Assembly (NCBI GenBank): GCA_963682175.1
Contig: OY821788.1
Coordinates: 15,332,001-15,396,000 of the forward strand
Length of the DNA stretch: 64,000 bases
Direction: 5' to 3'
Origin: Triglochin maritima
Taxonomy: Eukaryota; Streptophyta; Magnoliopsida; Alismatales; Juncaginaceae
Position 1 is the first letter of the stretch, and each line of letters starts with the position of its first letter. A program made the position numbers and the translations under genes. Positions 20,891 to 33,024 of this stretch are shown here, piece by piece. The notes beneath the pieces were generated by a model. It saw nothing but the letters and a program-made list of their open reading frames with translations. It searched no databases and was not told where the DNA came from.

Positions 20891-22212
20891 GATCGCGGGA
20901 TGGATGTCCGGTTCGGCCCTTGGTGGTAATGTTGTTTTACTGCTTTGTATTCCATGCCATGCTATACTAGTATGTTAGGGCATATAGGTGAGCTTGTCAT
21001 ACGGGGTTTCCTTATGGAAACTCAGGCATTGTTGTTGCATCTTTTTCAGGACCGCGTTAGGTTCCGGCGGGTGGTGACCGAGGGAGATTGCACTTTGGGA
21101 CTGGATCCTGTCGTCTACCTATTTAGGTTGTCGTGATTACGTGTTTTATGTATTTTGTATTCCGATGTAATCACTCTTTTGACAAACGCTTATGTAATAT
21201 GGTGCACCTTATGTATTTGGGTATTTCTTTCAGTAATGTCCCCACTCTTGATGGTTTTATCCATGTGTGTCCACTTGATTTAAAAGTTTAAATTTTCCGC
21301 TGTTCGGGGATGTTACACAACTAGTTAATCAAATTAATTGGTCTCTCGACTTTAGTGATTCATCACTAGGACCGATACTTCGACCTCTAGCTTCAACCAG
21401 TAGACTAGTCTAGACACTGTCTGATGCAAAGCCTAGACTGGTCGCCTACTTTGGTTGTTAACAGATCAATAAGGTTTGAATTCCTACAAAAAATGGGTCA
21501 AATCTTGGGTGATGCTAATAGCATCTTAATTAGATGTGATTCAACCCAAATTAGTCATGAATGGATTTCATTGAATATAATCAGATCTTTATTGAGTCTA
21601 ATTAGATTTTGATTCGACATAATTGTTTCCTGGTTGATTCTTGATAAAAATCTTATTTGGAAATTAAGGATCTAAGTTTGTCCTAAAAGCTTTTATAGAA
21701 ATCTAAGGAGTTCTAGATGGTTACTAATTTATCCTAGGAGCTTGATTTACATGAGTCAAATCTAATCTTAATCTACCTTTTACAAAAAAGAAATAATCAC
21801 CATATCTTTGATAAATTCTTACTTTGTTTATTGATCTTGATGTATGCACTCTTTATCTTTGCCTATTGAAGAATTTGAGATTCTGGTAATTTGCAGATGA
21901 CACATTGTAGTATGATTTATTTTCTAGATTTAATCCAATCTTGTAGTCTTGTTCCTCATTTTCTAAACTTCTCTCAATGCAAGTTTTAGTTTAATACATT
22001 GGTTAGATTTCTAATTGTAGTTTTCTGTCTTGTTTAGCCTTATTTTACATGCTTTTATGTTACTTTGCATGATTAGTGAGTAGTTGCACCTTAATAGGTG
22101 GAGGATAATGTAGTTGTGGTATGTGTGTGGATGTGTGATGCCTCATTTGTTCTCATGCTATGTTCCTAATGTTAGATATCTACATATGTATGATTGATGC
22201 TTAGGATTGATT

Positions 22213-22609
22213 GGTTAATGACAACTTAGGATCGAAATTCATGCTAGATAGGGTTCTTCTTACTTGTTTATTGATCTATTTATCATGAATGAAATGGTTG
22301 AGTGTAAGGGTTCATGTTATTGTCTATGTTTTCATGTAATGCTTGTTGTAGTTTTTGAACTCTTGATATCCAAGTGACCACACTAGGATCTTAGGTTATG
22401 TTATTGTATGGGTTAATGACAACTTAGGATCTAAATTCATGCTAGCTAGGGTCCTTCTTGCATGTTTATTGATCTATATCGCATGAATGAAATTGTTGAG
22501 TGTAAGGATTCATCTTGTTGTCTATGTTTTCATGTAGTGCTTGTAGTTGTAGTTTTTGAACTCTTGATATCCTAGTGACCACATAAGGATCTTAATTTAT
22601 GTTATTGTT
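22213..22609. repeat. Tandem duplication of about 198 bp
   Basis: Two direct copies, starting at about 22213 and 22411. Both begin GGTTAATGACAACTTAGGAT and end near GATCTTAGGTTATGTTATTG, with scattered substitutions and a few short indels. Confidence 0.85.
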
Positions 22610-22747
22610 CCAAAATTCACCTACATTAATGTCAATGTTGGAAAAAAATTAAGGGCTATACGTCGGATATTAAGGGGGTACAACATCGGGTTGACCACCT
22701 TTGTTGACGATGTGGTAGGTAGGGGACGTTATATTGGAGTACTCTTT

Positions 22748-22771
22748 CACGTCGGTCTAAAATCCGACGTG
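22748..22771. repeat. Perfect 8-bp inverted repeat
   Basis: CACGTCGG and CCGACGTG separated by 8 bases, with further GACGTGG/CACGTC-like words nearby. Possibly the remnant of a small DNA transposon; no termini identified. Confidence 0.4.
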
Positions 22772-22871
22772 ATAGTGGGGGCCTACCACGTCAGTTATGA
22801 ACCATGTCAGTTATGAAGAACAGATATTGGTAGAACCCTTAAGCAATTTTTTTAATTTTTCGCTTTTATAC

Positions 22872-24269
22872 TGTTTAATCGTTTAAACTACCGCAAGTGC
22901 ACGACGTTGGTGAAGACGTGGCAAATACGGGTTGATCCACGGGGAGGAGACAAATCTCTGGTTTGCACGAAGTCAAGTGGCAACAAAAGGGGGGAAGAGT
23001 TTTGTTTATGCTAATCTACTCTACACTAAACTACTAAGAAGAAAATGCAAAGGAAAGCGACTAACGATTACTTCGAACTAAACTAAGAGAACTTAATAAT
23101 AAGCTGTGAATAAGGAAGAGAGAGACCCCTAGGAGGTGGAGTGATTACACACATGCAATAAGATGGTAAGAATGCATTCCAATGGGCACAAGTGGAGGTA
23201 GTGCTTTCACGTTTAGGAAGTGTCTACTTGTCATGGCAAAACCCATCAATTCAATCACTAACCTATTTAATTAACATTCATATACACAAGCTAGTTATTT
23301 CAGAACCTAAACAAGCATGGGAGGTGTCTAAGATTTGTGGCAAAACCCATCAAGTGAAGTATTTTACGCTAACAAGCAAGCATACATTCATATTAATCCA
23401 CACATTTCTAAATAAAGCATTTTCCCATTCTTAATTGCATGTATAAGTATCATCTCCACCCCCAAAGAGGAGTGGTTTTACTCACTAACCATTAAACTAA
23501 CTATTATACTATGATAGGAAAACATATCAACTAAGCCTACTAGATTTAATAAAAGGCAATTAAGCTAAACATGCAAGAACCATAAAAGAAGCAACATAAC
23601 AAGGAAAATTTTATTGATTTCAGACTCACAATACAAGTAGCATCTTCCTACTTCAGTATTTGCTCCAAGGCTCCACTTCAGGTAGGAAGAATAGCCACCA
23701 AGTATGTAGTGCTTACAATATCAGGTGAAGAGTTCTATTTATAGCCATACAATAAGGTAATCCAGGACAATCCCCCGCTATGGGACTAAACACATACCAG
23801 AAATAGACTAAATACACTCTAATACACGACCCGACTAAACCGCATCGGATCCAGAGCAACCGTGACCACCAATCCGCGGTTTCAGACCGCCAATTGGCGT
23901 TCTACAGGGTTTGGATCACGTTGGGCTTTCGTGTGGGCTTTTCTGGAAGGCTTTGTTTATGTTTGTTGCGTCTAATTCAGTTGCTGGAGCTCCGACCCGA
24001 ATAGAATTGCCAAAATACTCCCCATGATGGTATGGAGTTTCTTCATTTGCTCATTGGTCCTTTGGTTTTGCATTTGGGTCTCTCTCTCTTGCATTTTAGT
24101 CCACAACTCTTTCAAATCAGTCCTTTTTCCTGCTTTTAGGCCTTTTATGCTTCTTCTCCTCAAACCTATTTATTTCTGAAATTCAAACATAAAACACATT
24201 ACGTAGCATTGTTTAGGTGAAAGATAACGGATATAAGACACAAATATATGCATGAAATGATGTCAATCA
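22872..24269 (-). repeat. B2 3' LTR (1398 bp)
   Basis: Plus-strand start TGTTTAATCG and end GTCAATCA, followed by the polypurine tract (24270-24285, interrupted: TAGGTGTGTGGGTATT on the minus strand). TATA box at 23735-23746 and the partial palindrome CCGCCAATTGGCG at 23888-23899. Confidence 0.88.
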
Positions 24270-24369
24270 AATACCCACACACCTAACTTTTGCTAGTCCC
24301 GAGCAAAACAAAGAAAGAGAAAAACATACGAAAAACAAGAAATTCTAACTCACTTTCGTAGGAATCACG

Positions 24370-24437
24370 GTTGCACTTAACACGTGCAACAAGCCGTTAT
24401 ACCTCCTTGTCGCCAAGGAGGAGGTGTGTTGTCGCCT
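24370..24437 (-). promoter_or_regulatory. Three-hairpin RNA module in the B2 3' untranslated region
   Basis: Minus-strand order: hairpin I (24437-24422) AGGCG[ACAACA]CACCT with one mismatch; hairpin II (24421-24402) CCTCCTTG[GCGA]CAAGGAGG, eight perfect pairs with a GNRA loop; hairpin III (24390-24370) GTTGCAC[GTGTTAA]GTGCAAC. It aligns with 7112-7179. Confidence 0.75.
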
Positions 24438-25442
24438 GAGGGTTTTCAGCAGATACACCCACAAAATCAGAACAAAGATGCATTATTCAACCTAGCTACA
24501 CGACTCGATGACTCATTTTTTGTCGATCATTAGACGCGGTAATGCTACGGGCCGACTCTATATATGTAATCAGTCCACACACCTAGCCTAATGAATCATT
24601 CGTGAAAGTTAATTAAGGACTAAAGTGAAAGACATGGGCAACCTTAACTTCTGAAAGTGATACATTGTGTAATGTCCATTAAGGTTCTTATTTGACTCTT
24701 TTTTTTCTTTTTCTTTTCTTTGGAGTATTACATTGGTTGGTGTTTGATTCTCCCAGGGTCGGGTTTTGTGCATCATTGCCTGTGAGGACTTACACTATCA
24801 CATACACCTTCCCCCAAATCTCCACATAGGGCGATCCCTACTACCCGTGTAACGGGAGTTCGGTTAGTGCATCCCAACTCAGATGACTAGAGAGCACCAG
24901 GCACTAAGTCCCCTCGGACCTAATTTCCTGACTGATAGGAGCCATACGAGAAGAGAGAACACCACATATTCATTTATCTACATGGGAACCAAAACCCCTA
25001 CACTTACAATTTCACAAAAAGAGTTTAAAGGCCCTTGACTACGACAAACTTCCTTATACTAACAGACACTAATTATTGACTCACTAGGTTCTGGGTGGAC
25101 TTCTTTAATTGTTTGAGTACTAAAACCCTTTGATTACTCGCCCCCTGAGGGAAGGACGGGGTGCATTCTTACGACTCGATAAGACCTAAAGCCAGTATAC
25201 TAGATATCCTAATGCATCATGTTCAAGACAATTTTGGTAGCTTTCTTTTTACTTTGCCTCTCAACGGTTTTGCACATGCTAAACACATGCAAAACCCACA
25301 AAACATTTTCTTTCACAAACACATGAAGATTTTGAAAGAAATGTGAAAATTTTAAGGCACTAGGCAAGTAAAAGAAGACAATTCACCCAAGGATCATGGC
25401 AAGCAGATATATCAATATTAAATATAGCACACTAACATGACC
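24438..25442 (-). other. B2 3' untranslated region
   Basis: No conserved ORF. Homologous to 33565-34650 of B3. It includes a T/C-rich tract at about 24695-24720 and a conserved stretch at 25195-25350. Confidence 0.7.
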
Positions 25443-26480
25443 CTAGCAGTACAAACAAAAGAAAACGAAATAAAAACAAAAAGGCACACAAACTATGTAC
25501 AAACGTGAAACCCCCCATCTAATCCATGCATTGTCCTCAATGTATGACAAAATGGTGCCAATGCATTGATAGGGTGTACCAGAATAATGACGGCGGCCAA
25601 TGGTGCCCGAAGAGGCACATCGCTCAATAGCCGACAATTTCCTATAAAGTTTCCGGTTTTGTTTGGCTAAAATGATGTTTTGCTTCTCAATCGCCATCTC
25701 AGAAATGTCGGTGTTAAAGAGCGTTCCCGAGCTCACAGAGGAGCTTGAGGAACTGGCTCTAACATCCTCCTTTAGGTAATCAGGCATCCATGCCTCCGGA
25801 AGGCAATGGAGAAGTGACGGGGTCATCTTCACTACCTCGAGGTCGGTGCCTTGGCGCCGTAACATGCGCTCAAATCGTGGGATGTCCAACATGCCACACA
25901 ATTTGGTAACCAGAGTAGGCAAACAATGTATTTCTTTAAGCTTAGCATTCACCAAAACGTCGAACGACGTTCGACAAATGTAGTGAGGTGAACCATCCAT
26001 AAGACTATACACGATTCGCAAACTAGGTGTGAAGAATGTGGAGGTCCGCTCTTGGCCCAACACATTCCTACACACCCACCTGGCTACAATGTGCACATTG
26101 GAGTAAATATGCGCATTAGGTATTCCCCCATGTAATGAGATGGGTTGCCCGCGCCCAAGCATAGATCGGTAAAAATTAATGTCACGGGTGGGCGCGAGAT
26201 CATCGACTAAGGGGATCCCAGTCGCGCCAGAGATGAATTGGGGTGTCACGGTGTGCTTCACCCCTCTGAGAGTGACACTACACTCGAGTGGTTTGGTCTG
26301 GTCACACTCGAGTTTAGTAAAGAACTAATGTACGAGAGGCTCTACATACATTGTTTCGTCACCCTCATACAAAAAATGGTACCACCCTTTGGCTACGATT
26401 CTATCGTAGATGGGTTCTCCGAATTCACGAATCAGGGAGGCAAAATTATGTTCATGCACCTACCTTAGTGATCTTTAATG
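25443..26480 (-). pseudogene. Env-position ORF of B2 (Athila-type), broken
   Basis: A minus-strand ORF of 272 codons (26261-25443) contains ARWVCRNVLGQE, YICRTSFDVLVNAKLKEI and a Ser-rich segment before a coiled-coil-like stretch. Upstream, 26480-26262 continues in a similar style (REFGEPIYDRIVAKGWYHF) but has an in-frame TAG after EPLVH. It sits between integrase and the 3' LTR, where Athila elements carry an env-like or plant-transposon-protein ORF of uncertain role. I see no clear signal peptide or membrane segment in the conserved part, so calling it an envelope would be unsafe. Confidence 0.6.
25525..25546 (-). promoter_or_regulatory. Conserved AGGA stem-loop (B2)
   Basis: Minus-strand CATACATTG[AGGA]CAATGCATG, as at 8062-8083. 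In this copy it falls near the 3' end of the preceding reading frame. Confidence 0.6.
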
Positions 26481-26900
26481 GCGGAACCCGCGACGGCGAA
26501 GACGAACACGGCGCGAGAGGGTCGGAAACCACAGCACATCGACTCCACAGAAAATAAACACTCCACCAAACGGAACCAACAGAAGACACCAAATCCCACA
26601 ACCCGGCGAAGATAGAAGGGAAACAGGCAACAACAGACCGCTGGTTGGCGGTGGGAAACCGCTGATTGGCAGTCTGTTGGTGAGATCTGGGAGTGGTATT
26701 TGGGTGGTGGCGGAACCATGGAGAAAAACACGTTTTTCTTCTGGTGGAGAATGGGTAGGGCAAGGCATCACACGTTTTTAACAAAGGAAAAAGGAAAATA
26801 TCCAAAAGCCACTTCAAATTTTTTTCTTTTCTTCATTTTTCACTTTTTTTTTGTTTCAACAAAGATATGTACAGCAAAATGAAGGGATGGATCACATCAA
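26481..26900. other. Spacer between env-position ORF and pol in B2
   Basis: Several overlapping minus-strand ORFs exist but none is recognisable. Words like GGTTGGCGGT and CTGATTGGCAGT at 26640-26680 echo the palindromes of B LTRs. Confidence 0.4.
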
Positions 26901-26929
26901 GTGACCACATCCGTGGGGAGTTCGTGTAA

Positions 26930-28191
26930 TGACACGACTTCCGCCTCGACCTTTGTCGTGGTCCCTTCCTAGTACGGTTTGAGGCGTTGTCCATTAACTT
27001 TGAACACGTCCCATTCCTTGGATTCTGAATCTCAACCACCCCATGAGGGGAGACGGTTAAAACTATAAAGAGCCTTGACGGGGGGAGACGGTTAAAACAA
27101 TAAAGGGCCTTGACCAACAACTTCAAAGTTTCCCCAGAAACAAGTGGTGGCGAGAGTTATACAACAAGACCTTTTGTCCCACCTCGAAGGTTTTGATTCA
27201 GACCAAGCGGTCGTGAATTTTTTTAGTGCGAGACTTGCAGATCTTGGCTTTCTCATATGCTTCATTTCTCAACTCCTGCAACTCGTTGAGGTCTAACTTG
27301 CGATTGGCACCGGAAACATCAAGACTCATGTTGAAATGTTTGATTACCCATAATGCCCGGTTCTCAAGCTCTACCGGAAGATGGCAAGCTTTGCCATAAA
27401 CTAGCCGGTAGGGGGACATGCCAAGGTCGGTTTTAAATGCAGTGCGGAAAGCCCACAATGCATCATTAAGCTTGACTGACCAATCTTTCCTTGAAGCATT
27501 AACCGTTTTCTCAAGAATTTGCTTGAGTTGACGGTTGGAAATTTCCACCTGGCCACAGGATTGAGGACGATAAGGTGTGGCCAACTTGTGCGTGATGGAA
27601 TATTTCCTCAACACTGCATTACTAGAAAGAAGCACTCTCATTATCCGCAGAAAGAGAAGAATTAAGCTAGCGCGCCTCAAGGGATCGGTTCACAAAGTGT
27701 GTACCCCGATCACTTATGATACAACGAGTTGTCCCAAACCTCGCAAAGATGTGTTCTTTTAGAAACTTGATCACAACCTTGCAGTCGTTAGTGCGAGTGG
27801 GGATTGCTTCCACCCAATTTGACACATAATCAACCGACACAAGAATGTAAGTGTGACCATGGGACACGGGGAAATGACCCATGAAGTCAATTCCCCAAAC
27901 ATCAAAGATGTTGACCACTAAGATAGGATTGAGTGGCATCATATCACGTCTGCCAATGCGGCCCACACGTTGGCACCTATCTCATGCTTTGCAAAATGCA
28001 AAAGCGTCTTGGAACAACGTGGGCCAGTAAAAACCGCATTGGAGCACTTTGGCACCGGTTCTCTTGGCACCGAAGTGCCCACCACATGCCTCCTTATGGC
28101 TAAAGGACAAGACACTCTGAATCTCGTCGTTAGGAATGCACCTTCTTATGATTTGATCGGCACAATACTTAAATAAGTAGGGATCATCCAA
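26930..28191 (-). pseudogene. Integrase of B2, broken
   Basis: The zinc-binding H2C2 region is at 28191-27982 (SHKEACGGHFGAK, then CGFYWP), with a stop just after CKA. The catalytic core has its first Asp in WGIDFMG and its second in ISDRGTHF (27966-27667), and Glu in [11 protein letters not shown] (27680-27198). The core is split because the reading frame changes near 27670-27680. The C-terminal tail, matching the Athila region around VNGQRL, continues with stops and a small duplication near 27040-27100 down to about 26930. Integrase would insert element cDNA into nuclear DNA; this copy cannot. Confidence 0.88.
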
Positions 28192-28227
28192 TAGAAGTGC
28201 TTGACTAACAACTTGAACTTTGCTTTC

Positions 28228-29829
28228 TCAATGTGTCCAATGAGCCGACACCTCCCCGGTTGCTAAATAGTTCACAATGTCAGCGAACCAGGGAGGTGAA
28301 GCTATTGCCATAACGTTCTCATCAGGGAAGAACTCGTTCACCGGTGGATCCGGTGAAAGATCAACTGGGATGCGAGAGAGGTGATCTGCCACGACATTCT
28401 CGCATCCCTTCTTGTCCCGTATTTTGAAGTCGAACTCTTGCAACAACAAGATCCAACGCAGGAGACGTGGTTTCGCATCCTTTTTAGACAAAAGGTAGCG
28501 GAGAGCTGAGTGATCAGTGTAGATGATGACGTGCGACCCCATGAGGTACTGGCAAAATTTTTTCAACGCAAATATGATCGCGAGGAACTCTTTCTCAGTA
28601 ACGGAGTAGTTGAGCTGAGCATCATTGAGAGTACGACTTGCATAGTAGATCACATGAGGCAATTTGTCGACTTTCTGACCCAAAAATGCTCCAACTGCAT
28701 AGTCAGATGCATCACACATCAGCTCGAATGGTAGAGTCCACACCAGTGCCTTAATAATAGGAGCGGAGGTCAACTCACGCTTCAGAAACTCAAACGCAGT
28801 CATGCACTCGGGTGTGAACTCAAAAGAGGTACCTTTAGCAAGCAAGCTCGTCAAGGGGCGAGCTATCTTGCTGAAATCCTTAATAAACCTCCGGTAAAAT
28901 CCGGCATGTCCAAGGAATGACCGGATTTTGTTTACCGAGGTGGGTGGCGGAAGCTTAGATATAAGCTCAATCTTTTCCCTATCCACCTCGATACAATCAC
29001 GAGATACCACGTGACCCAAAACGATGCCTTTTGTAACCATTAAATGACACTTTTCCCAATTAAGGGCTAAGTTCGTTTCTGAACACCTCTTGAGAACAAG
29101 GCTCAGGGGGTGCAAGCACTCATCAAAGGAGGTGCCATGAACCGAGAAATCATCCATGAAAATCACAAGGAAGTTCTCGACCATATCGGAAAAGATACTC
29201 AACATTCAATGTTGGAATGTTGCCGGTGCATTGCATAGTCCAAAAGGCATCCGTCTATAGGAAAACGTCCCAAAAGGATAGGTGAACGTGGTTTTCTCCT
29301 TGCCTTCAGGGGCGACTGAGATTTGATTGTACCCCGAATAACCATCAAGGAAACAATAATAGGCGTGCCCAGCGAGTCTCTCCAACATTTGGTCGTTGAA
29401 AGGTAGAGGGAAGTGGTCCTTACACGTGATGGCATTCAACTTCCTATACTCAATGCAAACTCGCCACACAGTTTGAAGTCATGTGGGTACAAGCTCATTG
29501 TTGCCATTCTGGACAACAGTTATACCCGACTTCTTGGGCCCAACCTGGACAGGACTTACCAAAGTACTGTCCGAAATGGGAAAAATGATGCCATGATCTA
29601 AACATTTGAAGATCTCTTTCTTAACTACTTATGTCATGGCTGGATTTAAACGCCTCTGTGGGTCGCGACGTGGTCGTGCCTCATCCTCCCTAAAGATGTA
29701 GTGTTTCACGACGTCGGGACTTATCCCTTTAATGTCCTTCAAGGACCACCCAATGGCTGATTTGTGCTCCTTTACGACTTGAATCAGACGTTCTTCCTGA
29801 TCACCAGTCAACAACGATGAAATAATCAC
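28228..29829 (-). pseudogene. Reverse transcriptase and RNase H of B2, broken
   Basis: Minus-strand frame with RT motifs in order: YRKLNAIT, QISVAPEGKEKTTF, YRRMPFGLCNAPATFQ and the catalytic box VIFMDDF near 29145. RNase H follows with [14 protein letters not shown], the [11 protein letters not shown] region and [10 protein letters not shown]. The frame is conserved but interrupted by stops near 29627, 29482, 29207 and 28226. It is the only reverse transcriptase in the window. Neighbours are protease upstream and integrase downstream, the Ty3/gypsy order. Confidence 0.92.
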
Positions 29830-30131
29830 CGGAAATGACCTATCGGGACCAAGAAAAGCGTGTTTCAGTTCCTTAGGGAGTTCTTTAAGCTCAATTGTGG
29901 GTGGTTCCTCAAGGCAAGGCGTGATATCTAGCTCGAGATGTAAGATAGGAGGAGCTCACATGTACTGAACAACATGCACATCATTGCTCAACTCGCCCCA
30001 TCCTCTTCATGATTGGAATCATCCATGATGTAAGCACTTAGATTTTCATGAATCAGGGGGTACTCTTCTTCTATTTCTTCTTCCAAGTCCCGGATAAGAT
30101 TAATTTCCTTGGGGTCCTCGAAAGATGCCGG
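29830..30131 (-). pseudogene. Protease-RT linker of B2
   Basis: Readable with frame changes: an acidic stretch (RDLEEEIEEEYP) followed by LEEPPTIELKELP, typical of the sequence just before Athila reverse transcriptase. Confidence 0.6.
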
Positions 30132-31861
30132 CTACTTACACATATTGAACACATGGAATGTCGCGTTCAAGTTCCCGAACGACAATTTCATGAGTCCAGT
30201 ACGACAATTGATCAAGGCATTTGACGTTGCCAAAAAAGTTCTACCCAAAATCAATATAATCTGAGAGTGGGTAGCCTTGATTGGTTCAGTCTCAAGGACG
30301 ACAAAGTCAACATGAAATTTGAAATCACCGACCTTCATTAGGACATCTTCAATGACCCCCAACGGTACTTTGATCGAACAATCAACCAATTGCAAAGTTG
30401 TTTTCGTAGGCTTGAGCTCGCCTAGACTTAATCGTTGATACACAAAAGCTGGTAAGAGGTTAACCGCCGACCCTAGATCTAGCAAGGCATTATTAATACG
30501 AGAGTCCCCAATGATACATGTAATTGTTGGACTACCTGGGTCCTTCAATTTTACGTATGTTGAGTTTGAAATGATCGAGCTCACATTAGCCGCCAAAAAG
30601 GCTTTGCTAGGGACATTGGTTTTCCTCTTAGTCGTACAGAGATCCTTCAGGAATTTTGCATAGGGAGGTATTTGTTGAATCATGTCTAACAAAGGAATGT
30701 TGACATTCACTTTCTTAAATATCTCCAGCATTTTATCCACATTGTCACTCTGCTTCTTAGACAACCTACTATGATAAGGAGCTTTTGGTAGGTATGTCTT
30801 ATGCGGACCCAGAGAAGGAGGCGTTGGTGTATTACACTCACCCTCGGCCTCTTTCTCACCATCATTGCCACAAGGGGGCTGCACAGATGGATTTACTGGC
30901 AAGGAAACATGGTTGTTGACCTGCTTCCCATTTATCAGGGTCACAATGGCATTGACGTGGTCTATAGGTTCTTTCATGTACTTCACGTTCCTCCCCTATG
31001 GTCTTCAACTTGCATTTTGCATGTTCGAGTGAAGTTGAGCACGGGGGTTAGCCACATGTTAGCTAGGCATACTCCCTCTCTCTCATGTACAGACTGAACC
31101 AATTGGCCCATCTGAAGCTCGAGAGATTTCATGGTCTGCTGATTCAAAGTGAGGACTTGACTCGTGGACGACATAAAGTTTTTTACAGAGTTCTCAAGTC
31201 CACGAGTTAAGTTCTCAAGCGAATTAAACTGGGTTTCCAAGTTGTTAGAATTTGGGAAACCTGGTGGGTTGGTGTTTTGACTTTGGGGTGGCTGATAAGA
31301 CTGTGAATGCATGGGAGGTTGGTGTGGTCGGTTAGGCGGTCGAGAAAAGTTTGAAGGACCACCTGGGGCATTGTTATGGTTCCATAAAAAATTAGGGTGG
31401 TTCCTCCATCTAGGGTTATATGATGATGAATATGGGTCATTCCTAGATCTATCATAGATGACATTAACATGTTCCATCTCAGGAGGAATGGATGCACACT
31501 AACCCCCTATATGACCTATCCTACCACATAAATGACAGGGAACTTGACCAGATGCGGATACATGTGACACATCGTGCTGGTTTTGGAGCTCAATCGAATC
31601 CATATGGCGCATTAAGGCCGTCATGCGTGCTTCGGTGGCCGTAGTGGTATCAATGGTACATGCGGCACCCGATCTAGTCGAGCTTGTATTTGCGATCCTC
31701 GCTCCTATGCTAGATGATGCTGGTGGTTCCCTCACACTCTCCCATTGCATGGTTTTCTCAACGAGGTCATCTAGGAAAGCGCATGCCTCCCTTTCCTTTC
31801 CTAGGAACTCTCCTTGACACATGGACTCAAGGAGCGTTCGGGATGGGATGGGAAGACTGAT
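30132..31861 (-). pseudogene. Gag C-terminal part and protease of B2
   Basis: From the 5' side: gag residues SRTLLESMCQGEFL, a damaged zinc knuckle (CHLCGRIGHIGG then a stop near 31497), an Asn/Pro-rich linker, a frame change near 30985, the conserved IPLLDMIQQIPPYAKFL block and the protease LLDLGSAVNLLP, ending with LSFGNLNATFHVFN. The active site uses DLG, as Athila proteases do. The N-terminal gag is missing because B3 inserted at 31862. Gag packages the RNA and protease would mature the polyprotein. Confidence 0.88.
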
Positions 31862-32085
31862 TGATCGTTTTATATTAACCGCAAGTGCACGGCCGCGTTG
31901 AAGCGGTGGCAAGTACGGGTCGTCCACTAGGAGGTGTGTCGACTTTTGGTTTGTGCGAATGTAAGTGGAAAGAAAGGGAAGAAAGATGTATTACACTAAA
32001 CTACACTACAATGTGAAACGAAATGGAGAAGAAGTAATAAAACTAAACCCCAAAGGGGGTAGAGAAATAATGTGAACAAAAAGAA

Positions 32086-32105
32086 GTGTGTGTGTGTGTG
32101 TGTGT
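32086..32105. repeat. (GT)n microsatellite
   Basis: About ten GT units within the B3 3' LTR. Confidence 0.9.
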
Positions 32106-32160
32106 TTAATTAAGCTCCTCACAAGATGTAGTGCATAAAATATAAAAATACATCCAACTT

Positions 32161-32310
32161 TGCCTCCACATGAATTAAGATAAGACTACATCATTAAAAC
32201 ATACAAGACAATAATTGGAATGAAGCTAAATGAACTCATGTATAATGACTAGACCCTACTATGCCTCCACATGAATTAAGATAAGCTACATCATTAAAAC
32301 ATACAAGACA
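32161..32310. repeat. Direct repeat of 50 bp inside the B3 LTR
   Basis: 32161-32210 and 32262-32310 are the same 50-bp sequence (TGCCTCCACATGAATTAAGA at the start), differing by one missing base, separated by 51 bp. Confidence 0.9.
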
Positions 32311-33010
32311 TTAACCAAGGTAAGGGCAACAAGAGTTCATACACTACAACTTGTGTTTCCAATATTAATTCCATCAATATCCTAACCTTATCAATCCACA
32401 TAAAATAGGTCCACTAATCAAAGCATAAGCTAAGTTTCATTCAAGAGCATTAGCATATCAAAGATAAGAGTGGAGACCATTTAGATGGTTATGGAAATCA
32501 TATAAAGCTCAAGGGATTAAGATAACACACACTTAATACACTACATGATTATATCACATATTTCTCCACCACCAAATGGGGATGGATCTACTCACTACTC
32601 ATTACACTAACTACATTAACAAAATGAAGCATTATACTGAAATGAAACTACACTAATCAAGCAAGAAATATTAAAGAAGCTTAAAAGGTAAAGAAAGACT
32701 AAACAAGCATGCACAAATTAAAAGACAAGATTAAAAGAAACTAGAACAATTATTTTATTAACAATGACTCACATTGAAGATAGCATTCTTCTCCACCTTG
32801 AGTTTTTGCTTCAAGGCTCACTCCTTAGTAGAGAGAATGCCACCAAGCAATGGGTAATTACAATGGAAGGTGAAGAGTTCTATTTATAGCCAAAGAAAAA
32901 GGTAATCCGGTACAATCCTGCGGTATGGGACTAAACAAATACCAGAAATAGAATAAACACACTCTAATACACATGCCCGCCAAAGCATAACGGATTCGGA
33001 GCCAAACAAA

Positions 33011-33024
33011 CCGCCAATTGGCGG
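33011..33024. promoter_or_regulatory. Perfect 14-bp palindrome upstream of the B3 TATA box
   Basis: CCGCCAATTGGCGG equals its own reverse complement. It lies about 120 bp upstream of the TATA box on the minus strand, as in the A and D LTRs, but with an unrelated sequence. Confidence 0.55.

Larger units (their letters stand above)
18848..21317 (+). mobile_element. C1: solo LTR of a TGTAA...TTACA gypsy-type family (2470 bp)
   Basis: The ends are TGTAATAACCC and GGGGATGTTACA, with the perfect duplication CAACT on both sides (18843-18847 and 21318-21322). Long LTRs beginning TGTAAC-type and ending GTTACA are usual in plant chromoviruses such as Tekay, so that lineage is likely, but no coding region is left to prove it. 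It contains a palindrome array, a GC-rich minisatellite and several long but non-conserved ORFs. The related copy C2 lies at 47530-63180. Confidence 0.88.
18076..21890 (-). repeat. LTR F2, split by solo LTR C1 (ends approximate)
   Basis: 18290-18842 and 21323-21890 together parallel F1, including the stretch GGGTCAAATCTTGGGTGATGC near 21492 and a minus-strand TATA box at 18760-18769. Removing 18848-21317 and one CAACT copy restores continuity. Confidence 0.55.
21891..22871. other. Unassigned AT-rich region
   Basis: No coding sequence seen. It contains the tandem duplication at 22213-22609 and an inverted repeat at 22748-22771. Confidence 0.5.
22872..31861 (-). mobile_element. B2: Athila-like Ty3/gypsy element with pol, 5' end beyond window
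   Basis: Minus-strand order: gag (truncated at 31861), protease, linker, reverse transcriptase, RNase H, integrase, an env-position ORF, 3' untranslated region, polypurine tract, 3' LTR. The protease motif LLDLGSAVNLLP and the env-position ORF fit the Athila lineage. The gag is cut within the SRTLLES region by B3, so the remaining gag, leader and 5' LTR should lie past 64000. All reading frames carry stops or shifts. Confidence 0.9.

Noticed and set aside
22640..22871. A MITE around the CACGTCGG/CCGACGTG inverted repeat
   Set aside because: No terminal inverted repeats or target duplication could be placed around it; kept only as an inverted repeat.
31852..31866. LTR at 31862 as the 5' LTR of B2
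   Set aside because: There is no primer site on its gag side, while its other side has a polypurine tract and 3' UTR, so it is the 3' LTR of a different element (B3) inserted in B2 gag.
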